The position numbers were made by a program, and so were the translations under genes. Below the pieces are notes generated by a model. That model made no database searches, was not told where the DNA came from, and was given only the letters and a program-made list of their open reading frames with translations. From Natronobacillus azotifigens (GTDB taxonomy: Bacteria; Bacillota; Bacilli; Bacillales; Amphibacillaceae), in the NCBI RefSeq assembly GCF_026805325.1, contig NZ_JAPRAT010000014.1, forward strand, positions 1 through 64,000: DNA of 64,000 bases. The letters are read 5' to 3'. Shown here one piece after another: positions 46,420-55,118 of the stretch (position 1 is its first letter; every line of letters begins with the position of its first letter).

Positions 46420-47022
46420 ATGGCTCGCTATACAGGTCCTGTATGGAAAAAGTCTCGTCGTCTCGGAATTTCATTAACTGGTACTGGTAAGGAGTTAGAT
46501 AAACGCCCTTACGCACCTGGACAACACGGTCCAAATCAACGTAGAAAGCTTTCAGAATACGGTTTACAATTACAAGAAAAACAAAAACTTCGCTTCATGT
46601 ATGGAGTGAACGAACGTCAATTCCGTAACCTATTTGATAAAGCTGCAAAAATCAGAGGTATTCATGGTGAAAACTTTATGATTCTTTTAGAATCACGTTT
46701 AGATAACCTTGTATACCGTCTAGGTCTTGCGCGTACGCGTAGACAAGCTCGTCAATTAGTAAACCACGGTCACGTAACTGTTGATGGAGGTCGTGTTGAT
46801 ATCCCATCTTACAGTGTGCAACCTGGTCAAGTTATCGCTATTCGCGAAAAATCTCTAAACCTTACCGTTGTTAAAGACGCAATTGAAGCTAACGCATTTG
46901 TACCTGAGTACCTAACTTTTGATGCAGATAAATTAGAAGGTACGTACTCACGTTTACCAGAGCGTTCAGAACTTCCAGCTGAAATTAACGAAGCACTTAT
47001 CGTTGAGTTCTACTCTCGTTAA
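46420..47022 (+). CDS. rpsD: ribosomal protein S4
   Basis: Primary 16S rRNA-binding protein of the small subunit. The 200-residue protein begins [19 protein letters not shown]. The S4 RNA-binding domain is at about 92-155 ([32 protein letters not shown]). It has no N-terminal zinc cysteines (C-minus form, as in the B. subtilis main gene). AAAGGAG precedes the ATG. It is a single-gene unit with its own promoter and terminator. Confidence 0.99.
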   Translation: MARYTGPVWKKSRRLGISLTGTGKELDKRPYAPGQHGPNQRRKLSEYGLQLQEKQKLRFMYGVNERQFRNLFDKAAKIRGIHGENFMILLESRLDNLVYRLGLARTRRQARQLVNHGHVTVDGGRVDIPSYSVQPGQVIAIREKSLNLTVVKDAIEANAFVPEYLTFDADKLEGTYSRLPERSELPAEINEALIVEFYSR

Positions 47023-47043
47023 TCTGCTAACTATTGCTATACC

Positions 47044-47086
47044 AAAAGCCATGAATTGTTGATAAACAACATTTCATGGCTTTTTT
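47044..47086. terminator. rpsD terminator overlapping the ligD 3' end
   Basis: AAAGCCATGA-TTGTTG (from 47044) pairs with CAACA-TCATGGCTTTTTT (to 47086), ending in a six-T run on the plus strand. The right arm contains the ligD stop codon (47074-47076), so the terminator and the last codons of the convergent gene share DNA. Confidence 0.85.
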
Positions 47087-48858
47087 CTATTATTCCACAT
47101 ATCCTGAAACGGACATCCCATCTCGATTAAACGTGGCGGAACGGTTTTGATTGTATAATCTTTCGGGTTCAATTTTTCATTTACTTCATCCCAATATAAC
47201 GGAGTTGCGACTGTGGCCTCATTTGTTGCTCGTAACGAATATGGTGCAATTATCGTTTTTCCAGGTGCATGTTGTACATAATCAATATATAATCGTTTCC
47301 CACGATTTTTAATCAATCGCTCGGTCGTAAAGGATTCTGGGTACCTTTCAACAAATATATTAGCTACAGCCTCCATAAAGGTACGCGTCTGATCAAATGA
47401 CATGCTTTTCTCCTCTAATGGAATATGAATTTGAAGGCCAGTTTTTCCCGACGTTTTGACAAATGGAATAAATCCTTGATATGCAACCATATCTTTGATC
47501 AACAACGCCGCTTTTACTGCCAGTGGAAATTCTCTTAATGAGGGAGGATCTAAGTCAAACACCATTTCATCTGGATAGCCAGAATCAATCGTTTGAAAAG
47601 GAACATGAAATTCAATAGAGCCATGATTGCCAAACCATAACAAGCTCCTTAGATCTTGACAAAGAATATCTTGTTCCTCGTCTTCACCCGGAACCGTTTG
47701 AATATACTCTGGTGCGTAATTTGGTAAGTGTTTTTGATAAAAGAAATGAGCAGAAATACCGTCCGGATAACGAATCATTGTCAGTCGCTTATTCTTTATT
47801 CGAGCTAAAAGAAATGGCGCTACCTTACGTAAATACAAAAGGTAATCCCTTTTTGTCACGTCTGGGTATAACCTTTTTTCTGGTTTAGACAATTCAAGTT
47901 CGGCTGGCAATTGCGCTAATCCAACTCGAATGTTATCTCTTGTACATTGTTCTGGCAGTAGGTCGAAATGGAATTGACGAAAAGATGGTTCTCGCAAATC
48001 ACCCATAGTTGCATCAAGGCAGTTGATTCCAATACATATACTCGGTGGAACATCCCAGTAAAATTGATTTTTCTTTTTTCCATGTTGTTGAATAAATGTA
48101 GTCAATGTATTTTTTTCTTCCTTACTAAAGCCGTTCTTCACTTTTCCCAAAAATTCAAATCCATCTTTATTGGCAATTGATAGATCAAAATAGTCATTAT
48201 CTGTGTTAAAACCAGTAATTACAGCTTCAATCCAACGATAGTTTTTCACCTTAAGCCATTGATCTGTTCGCTTCCCGTGTGAATATCTTGAGTTCTTATG
48301 TTTTGCAACTATTCCCTCACTTTGATGAAGTGTTATAAGCGCTTGTATATCTGCTAAGGATTGAAATATTCTTATCTGGTACAATCGATTTTCACTAGCA
48401 AATTGATCGATCTTTAATAGACTAGATAACTTTTCAAGTTTTTTTCGCCTTGATTGAAAATCCTCACGCTCTAATGTTCTCTCCTTTAATTGAATCAGAT
48501 CAAAAATCACAAATGTAGCTGGACGCTTCTCACTAATTGCTTGAATTTTTTCTGCTGCTTTTAATCGACCTCGTTGCTGTACTAAGGAAAAAACGGACTG
48601 AAATTCAGTCAATAATACCGCAAGTTCGCCATCAAGAAATAATGGTAATTGGTTTTCCACTAGATGTTGATTTTCTCGACACCATGCTACAATCTCAGGA
48701 AAAGAATTCGTCAACTCGTTTCCATTTCGACTCCATAATCGAATGTTATTCGAAGTCCACTCAATTCCACACCGAAAGCCATCATATTTCACTTCATAAA
48801 CCCACTCTTCACCTGTTGGTGCGTCTTCAACAAGTGTCGTTAACATTGGTTTCCACAT
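47074..48858 (-). CDS. ligD: ATP-dependent DNA ligase LigD (ligase + polymerase)
   Basis: End-joining enzyme that works with Ku to repair double-strand breaks, in B. subtilis mainly in spores and stationary cells. The 594-residue protein has the ligase domain first (adenylated Lys in EVKYDGFRCG near residue 25; EGIVAKHKNSRYSHGKRTDQWLK near 190), then the archaeo-eukaryotic primase-type polymerase (about 320-590; MVFDLDPPS). It lacks the 3'-phosphoesterase domain of mycobacterial LigD, like B. subtilis LigD. It is divergent from ku. Confidence 0.95.
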   Translation of the reverse strand: MWKPMLTTLVEDAPTGEEWVYEVKYDGFRCGIEWTSNNIRLWSRNGNELTNSFPEIVAWCRENQHLVENQLPLFLDGELAVLLTEFQSVFSLVQQRGRLKAAEKIQAISEKRPATFVIFDLIQLKERTLEREDFQSRRKKLEKLSSLLKIDQFASENRLYQIRIFQSLADIQALITLHQSEGIVAKHKNSRYSHGKRTDQWLKVKNYRWIEAVITGFNTDNDYFDLSIANKDGFEFLGKVKNGFSKEEKNTLTTFIQQHGKKKNQFYWDVPPSICIGINCLDATMGDLREPSFRQFHFDLLPEQCTRDNIRVGLAQLPAELELSKPEKRLYPDVTKRDYLLYLRKVAPFLLARIKNKRLTMIRYPDGISAHFFYQKHLPNYAPEYIQTVPGEDEEQDILCQDLRSLLWFGNHGSIEFHVPFQTIDSGYPDEMVFDLDPPSLREFPLAVKAALLIKDMVAYQGFIPFVKTSGKTGLQIHIPLEEKSMSFDQTRTFMEAVANIFVERYPESFTTERLIKNRGKRLYIDYVQHAPGKTIIAPYSLRATNEATVATPLYWDEVNEKLNPKDYTIKTVPPRLIEMGCPFQDMWNNRKKP

Positions 48859-48949
48859 CGTTAAGCCTCCCTACTTCTTTCATATTTTTCACTAATCACT
48901 GCATTTTTATTTCGTAAACGTGAATCCTACAAAAAAAGAGGTGATTTTA

Positions 48950-49783
48950 TTGCACACAATGTGGAAAGGTACGATTAGTTTTGGCTTAGTTAATATCCCG
49001 GTAAAATTACATTCTGCTACCGAAAGTAAGGATGTGAAATTACGTAATTTACACAAAGAATGTAAATCTCCAGTTAAATATGAAAAAATCTGTCCAGTTT
49101 GCGAAAAAGAAGTAAAAAACGAAGATATTGTAAAAGGTTTCGAATATACAAAAAACAAATTTGTTGTGCTGGAAGACGAAGATTTAGAGATGATACGAGA
49201 TGAGAAAGAGGATAAAGCTGTAGAGATTCTTGATTTCGTTAAATTGTCGGAGATAGATCCCATCTACTTTGACAGAAGTTACTATTTATCACCAAATGAC
49301 GGTGGTGGAAAAGCTTATGCCCTTTTACGTGAAGCATTAAAAGATACAGAGAAAATCGGTCTTGCTAAAATAACGATTCGTTCAAAAGAACAGCTTGCTG
49401 TTGTAAGAATTTACAATAACACGTTAGTGATGGAGACGATTCATTATCCAGATGAGGTACGGAATGTTCAAGAAGTGCCGAATGTTCCTGAGGATACCTC
49501 GATTGTAAAAAAAGAATTAGATACTGCAAAATTATTAATTGAGCAACTTACAACTACTTTTGAACCTGAAAAATACACAGACGATTATCGAACTGCGTTA
49601 CTTGATTTAATTGAGAAGAAAAAAGATGGAGAAGAAATTTCAACAGCTCAAGAACCGAAAAGACGAGATAATGTTACCGACTTAATGGAAGCCTTAGAGA
49701 AATCATTAAATAAAACGAAACAAGCCAAAAAGAAAGCTCCCAAAAGAAAAACAACAACTACAAAAAAGACCTCTACCGGTTAG
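48950..49783 (+). CDS. ku: Ku DNA end-binding protein
   Basis: Homodimeric ring that holds DNA ends and recruits LigD. The 277-residue protein starts MHTMWKGTISFGLVNIPVKLHSAT with a TTG codon at 48950, six to seven bases after GAGGTG; earlier in-frame codons have no ribosome site. The Ku core covers about 1-250, with a CPVCEK pair near residue 55. The basic C-terminal tail (KKKAPKRKTTTTKKTS) is the DNA-binding extension seen in Bacillus Ku. Confidence 0.95.
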   Translation: MHTMWKGTISFGLVNIPVKLHSATESKDVKLRNLHKECKSPVKYEKICPVCEKEVKNEDIVKGFEYTKNKFVVLEDEDLEMIRDEKEDKAVEILDFVKLSEIDPIYFDRSYYLSPNDGGGKAYALLREALKDTEKIGLAKITIRSKEQLAVVRIYNNTLVMETIHYPDEVRNVQEVPNVPEDTSIVKKELDTAKLLIEQLTTTFEPEKYTDDYRTALLDLIEKKKDGEEISTAQEPKRRDNVTDLMEALEKSLNKTKQAKKKAPKRKTTTTKKTSTG

Positions 49784-49868
49784 ATACGAATTTTGCGTGA
49801 AGAACATCAATCTAGACATAAACAGTGCAGTAAGTAATATATCATCTGCACTTGAGCAATGCGTACTG

Positions 49869-50232
49869 TACCTCGGCACAAGGCGTTCTTATGCTGAGGT
49901 TGAGGCAAAAAAGAGCCTCCAACCTCGGCGAAACAATCACTTACACCTAGGTTAGGAAACAAAAAAAGCTCCAACCTAGGCGAAACGACCACTTATGACT
50001 AGGTTGAGGACGAAAAATGCCACTAACCTCGGCAAGGTGACCGATCTTGCTTAGGTTCAGCGCGAAAAATGCTCCTAACCTCGTCAAGATGGCTTATCTT
50101 GCTTAGGTTCAGCGCGAAAAATGCCACTAACCTCGGCAAGGTGATCGATCTTGCCGAGGTTCAGGACGAAAACTAACACCAGCCTTGTCAAGATGATCGA
50201 TCTTGTCTAGCTTCAAGGTGAAAAATGCAATT
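49869..50232. repeat. tandem array of seven 52-bp hairpin repeats
   Basis: Units begin at 49869, 49921, 49973, 50025, 50077, 50129 and 50181, exactly 52 bp apart. Each holds an inverted repeat; the best (50129) is AACCTCGGCAAG / CTTGCCGAGGTT with a 9-base loop. A GCGAAAAATGC-like linker follows. Arms vary among units yet mostly remain able to pair. The array fills the gap between the 3' ends of ku and the secreted-protein gene, and its last unit touches that gene's stop codon. The linkers are near-identical, so it is not CRISPR. Confidence 0.9.
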
Positions 50233-50899
50233 ACCAAGGGAACCAGCTTCGAATCGCCCGGAATAATCGCTGGAAAAAGTTAAGTTCTTCCTCTTCCTCC
50301 TCCTTGATTTCTTCGACGGCATCCTGATCAGAAGTTCTTGCCATAATTCCCATTTCCATCGTTGTAAACTCATCTCCTTGTTCTACAACGATCATATCGT
50401 TTCCATAAGCTTGATAAAGAATCTGTGCATTCTCCTCAGAATATGGAACAATTCCTACATTCACAGTACCATTCATTACATTTGAACTCAGATAATTAAT
50501 CGTGAAATTGTCATATTCCAATCCGCCTGCTTCGATCTCTTTTTGTTTTGCAATTAATTCTTCTTTCGTGTAGAGTACTTCATCAAAGACAATTGCTGAT
50601 GGTTCTTCAACCAAAGCTCTTATTGCTTCTTGATGAGCTGTATCAACCGGGTCTCTAAATAAAAATACTAATTTATTTTCATTATTTTCATCCCAATCAA
50701 TATACATTGTTTCATAACTATCACGTAGATGTTCGTCAATATACGTTAAAGCTATTTCCTGATCTTCCAAATAATTAGAAACAACCCTATCTTCCACTTC
50801 CTCAATTATTACTCGATCAGTATCTTCTTCGGCAAAAACGGTTGAGAAGGTTATACTCGATAATAGCAACACAAATACGCTAACCTTAATTAATTTCAT
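50231..50899 (-). CDS. secreted protein of unknown function
   Basis: A 222-residue protein with a cleavable signal peptide (MKLIKVSVFVLLLSSITFSTVFA, cut before EED). The mature part is acidic and ends in a Glu-rich run followed by an amphipathic tail, LNFFQRLFRAIRSWFPW, that could touch the membrane. The ATG at 50899 is nine bases after AAGGAGG; the ATG three codons earlier abuts that site. I recognise no domain. Confidence 0.75.
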   Translation of the reverse strand: MKLIKVSVFVLLLSSITFSTVFAEEDTDRVIIEEVEDRVVSNYLEDQEIALTYIDEHLRDSYETMYIDWDENNENKLVFLFRDPVDTAHQEAIRALVEEPSAIVFDEVLYTKEELIAKQKEIEAGGLEYDNFTINYLSSNVMNGTVNVGIVPYSEENAQILYQAYGNDMIVVEQGDEFTTMEMGIMARTSDQDAVEEIKEEEEEELNFFQRLFRAIRSWFPW

Positions 50900-51135
50900 T
50901 CGTTTCATCCTCCTTTTTTAAAATCAGAACAGACGACCACAAAACTCCTAATTTAACATATAGAAAAATCAAAGTTAAGGACGCTAGCATTTAAAATGAT
51001 TTAACCATTTCTATTCATTTAGACGTTCTAAAATCCCGTTTGTTACTATATCTACAAAAAAAGTCCCAAAATGATTAATCTGTCTAAAAAAGGGTAATAG
51101 TTCTTCAGCACGTGTATAAGAAAGGAAATCGATAT

Positions 51136-52245
51136 ATGGCTAAAAAAGTGGGACTAATATGTGCTCCAGAATTACCTGAGACGATAGCTGAAAATATCTA
51201 TGAGGAGCTGATAGACTATTTTAATAGGCAAGTAGATGATAATTATGACTGGGAGATAGAAATTGTTGTTGACCCATTAACCGGCGCTGCTGAATCCTCA
51301 AAAGAAATCATCGATGCGGCACTTTCGATTGCAAAAAAGAGAGAATGGGATTATACAATTTGTTTAACAGATCTTCCATTATTTGAAGATAATAAAATAA
51401 TCCTCGCAGATTTAAACCAAAAATTAAATATTGCTCAGATTTCCTTGCCAGCATTCGGGTCCCCCCCAATGCGGTATCGAGTAAAAAAAGTAATTATGCA
51501 AATCATGCAGGAACTTCACTTTAATCATACAAAAGATGATGTACACAAAATGAAACAAGCAATAAAACATTTGTTTAAGAGAAATTTGCGCTTTTCTCCG
51601 ATTAAACGAGAAGAAGTTAGTATGGATCAGAATAAGGCGATGATTCGTTATTTAGTTGTTCCAAAAATAAATAGTAAATTACGTACAATACTTGGGATGT
51701 CTTATGCGAATAGACCTTGGGCTGTCATTTCATCTTTTAAACCAATCATTGCAGTGGCATTCGCAACTGGTGCCTACGCTTTGATTTTCCCTAATCTATG
51801 GGAATTAAGTGTCCATTATAATGTTCCACGATTGCTAGGAATCATGTTTATTGCTTGCATGAGCATGATCATTTGGATGATTGTATCCCATAATTTATGG
51901 GAAAATAAAACAAAAAATAGTAAGCGAAAAATAAGAAGATTATATAATACAACTACTGTTACTACATTAACCATGGCAGTATCAGTTTATTACATTGTCC
52001 TCTTTATTATTTTTAGTATCGCAATTGTTATTTTTATTCCTCCAGAATTGTTTCGAACAATGACAGAATCGGAGGGGGAAGTAGGAATACTTGCTTTTTT
52101 ACGATTAAGTTGGTTAGCTACTTCTGTTGCCACGTTAGCGGGTTCTATTGGTGCCAGCGCAGAAAACGCAGAGTTAGTAAGAAACATTGCATACGGATAT
52201 CGTCAAAACAGGCGATATCAGGAGGTGAAAAAACAAAAGGATTGA
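51136..52245 (+). CDS. polytopic membrane protein, function unknown
   Basis: A 369-residue protein. The soluble N-terminal half (about 1-180; MAKKVGLICAPELPETIAENIYEELIDYF) resembles a Rossmann-type fold. It is followed by four or more membrane helices (about 190-210, 225-245, 275-300 and 325-350). Related Bacillaceae proteins have been labelled methylene-tetrahydrofolate dehydrogenase in some annotations, for which I see no support. The start at 51136 has AAAGGAAA before it. It is followed by a cation transporter gene 84 bp on. Confidence 0.7.
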   Translation: MAKKVGLICAPELPETIAENIYEELIDYFNRQVDDNYDWEIEIVVDPLTGAAESSKEIIDAALSIAKKREWDYTICLTDLPLFEDNKIILADLNQKLNIAQISLPAFGSPPMRYRVKKVIMQIMQELHFNHTKDDVHKMKQAIKHLFKRNLRFSPIKREEVSMDQNKAMIRYLVVPKINSKLRTILGMSYANRPWAVISSFKPIIAVAFATGAYALIFPNLWELSVHYNVPRLLGIMFIACMSMIIWMIVSHNLWENKTKNSKRKIRRLYNTTTVTTLTMAVSVYYIVLFIIFSIAIVIFIPPELFRTMTESEGEVGILAFLRLSWLATSVATLAGSIGASAENAELVRNIAYGYRQNRRYQEVKKQKD

Positions 52246-52329
52246 TTAAACTCATCTATGTTTAAACAAACTATTCTTTGAAGTGCTGTGGTACACTAAG
52301 AAAGATATTATCTGAAGGAGAACGACAAA

Positions 52330-53247
52330 ATGAAACAGAACATGTATAGAGAACAAACCGTATTAAAAATTTCCGTCTATGGTGCACTCATTTTTTCGGT
52401 AGCAGGTATTTTACTTGGGCTAATCATTAATTCCCAAATCGTCCTATTTGATGGTCTGTACTCATTAATTAGCTTAGGACTATCCACACTGTCCCTATTC
52501 GCAGCAAAGTTTATGAGAACAGCCGATTGGAAGAACTACCCGTTTGGTAAAGATAAAATTGAACCATTGGTCGTTCTGTTAAAATATTTTGTTATTCTTT
52601 TGTTAGTAGTTGCCTCGCTTTTCTCAGCAATTGTTGCGATATTCTCTGGAGGGCGAGAAATTGCGGTTGGAATCGCACTACAATATTCATTCGTTGCAAC
52701 AGTACTGTGCGTAGGAACAACGATCTACTTAAAGAATGCGGCAAACAAAAGTGATTCTGCTTTAATAAGAGCAGAAGCAAATCAATGGTATATGGATAGC
52801 TTTGTTAGTATTGGTGTCTTAGCTGGTTTTCTGATCTCTTATATTTTTTTCCACATCGATTCATTACGTTGGACAGTACCATATATTGACCCAATCATGG
52901 TCGTTATTGTATCGATTGTGTTCATTAAAGTTCCTATTACCGAGATGGGCTCATCCATACGTGAGGTTCTTGATATGAAACCAAAAGGAAGGGTTCCTAA
53001 TCAAATCAAAGCTTTTGTCAAAGAATTGACCATTAAATATGATTTTGATGAACATTTTGTTCGTGTTTCCAAAGTGGGAAAAACACTTTGGGTGGAAGTT
53101 GATTTTGTTGTAAAAAATACAGATGTCATAGAAACGTTGGCAGATCAAGATCAAATTCGCCAAGAAATCCATACTTTTTTGGATCAGTATAGCAAACAAA
53201 AATGGTTAACCGTATCATTCACTGAAGATCGTAAATGGGCGTTATAA
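52330..53247 (+). CDS. cation diffusion facilitator family transporter
   Basis: A 305-residue CDF-type metal exporter. It has six membrane helices, with LFDGLYSLISLGLS (metal-site Asp, helix 2), the loop YPFGKDKIEPL, and EANQWYMDSFVSIGVLAG in helix 5, then a cytosolic C-terminal domain (about 215-305). The first metal ligand is a lone Asp where many CDFs have His-Asp or Asp-Asp. The metal is not predictable. AAGGAG precedes the ATG, and a shared terminator separates it from the convergent tyrS. Confidence 0.85.
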   Translation: MKQNMYREQTVLKISVYGALIFSVAGILLGLIINSQIVLFDGLYSLISLGLSTLSLFAAKFMRTADWKNYPFGKDKIEPLVVLLKYFVILLLVVASLFSAIVAIFSGGREIAVGIALQYSFVATVLCVGTTIYLKNAANKSDSALIRAEANQWYMDSFVSIGVLAGFLISYIFFHIDSLRWTVPYIDPIMVVIVSIVFIKVPITEMGSSIREVLDMKPKGRVPNQIKAFVKELTIKYDFDEHFVRVSKVGKTLWVEVDFVVKNTDVIETLADQDQIRQEIHTFLDQYSKQKWLTVSFTEDRKWAL

Positions 53248-53384
53248 TCAGTTATTTTGAGGAGTAGTATTTTTTAGGATTGTGTTTCCTAATGCCTAAG
53301 CAATCCAATCTGAGAACACAAAGAAAGATCTGATCTTGCTAACTAGCATAAGCGTGATCCTTACCCACGTTAAAAAATATAAAC

Positions 53385-53426
53385 AGGAGTAAGCATTCGT
53401 TAAGTTCCATAAGAATGCTTACTCCT
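53385..53426. terminator. bidirectional terminator between the CDF gene and tyrS
   Basis: AGGAGTAAGCATTC (53385-53398) and GAATGCTTACTCCT (53413-53426) form a perfect 14-bp stem with TTTT after it, between two convergent genes. Confidence 0.85.
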
Positions 53427-53440
53427 TTTCTTGTCCCTAC

Positions 53441-54721
<1,281 letters not shown>

Positions 54722-54744
54722 TCATGTGTTTATTTTTTTTAAAA

Positions 54745-54998
54745 TCAGCAAAGAAAAAACGAGCAGAATTCATCCCGAAAAGGGACGAGTTCTACTCGCG
54801 GTACCACCCTCGTTGCAACTGTTTTCGTTGCCACTTGAATACATAACGATACTTGTTTGTACCGTCCTCTATTACAGAAGAAGCTCGAGAGCGTAATTCG
54901 TAGAGTTACTTTGCACTGACTCACACCAACCGTCAGCTCTCTAAAACAGGGAGTAACTTCACTACTTCATTCTTTCACAGCTTTTATTTATGCTCATT
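54745..54998 (-). promoter_or_regulatory. tyrosine T-box leader
   Basis: The minus-strand leader of tyrS contains the T-box core AGGGTGGTACCGCG (54797-54810). An intrinsic terminator (54754-54798; GAGTAGAACTCGTCCC against GGGATGAATTCTGCTC, then TTTTTT) follows. Stem I has AGAGAGCTGACGG and GCTCTCGAGC flanking UAC tyrosine codons (54900-54902 and 54893-54895). Uncharged tRNA-Tyr would favour the antiterminator. Confidence 0.93.
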
Positions 54999-55006
54999 GT
55001 TCTACA

Positions 55007-55035
55007 TTAATAACACAATTCACAATTTTATGCAA
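55007..55035 (-). promoter_or_regulatory. putative promoter of the tyrS T-box transcript
   Basis: Minus-strand TTGCAT (55030-55035), 17-bp spacer, TATTAA (55007-55012), at the right distance upstream of the T-box stem I. Confidence 0.6.
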
Positions 55036-55118
55036 GTTACTGTTCTTAAAAGACAAAAAATATTTCACTAATTCATAACTGTGGTATAATATAGGTTGTA
55101 ATTTTAGGAGGTATTCAA

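Noticed and set aside
49869..50232. CRISPR array
   Set aside because: The 52-bp units are near-identical along their whole length; there are no unique spacers between constant repeats and no cas genes in the window.
51136..52245. Methylene-tetrahydrofolate dehydrogenase
   Set aside because: The folate-enzyme motifs are absent and half of the protein is membrane-embedded; only an annotation habit for relatives suggests it.
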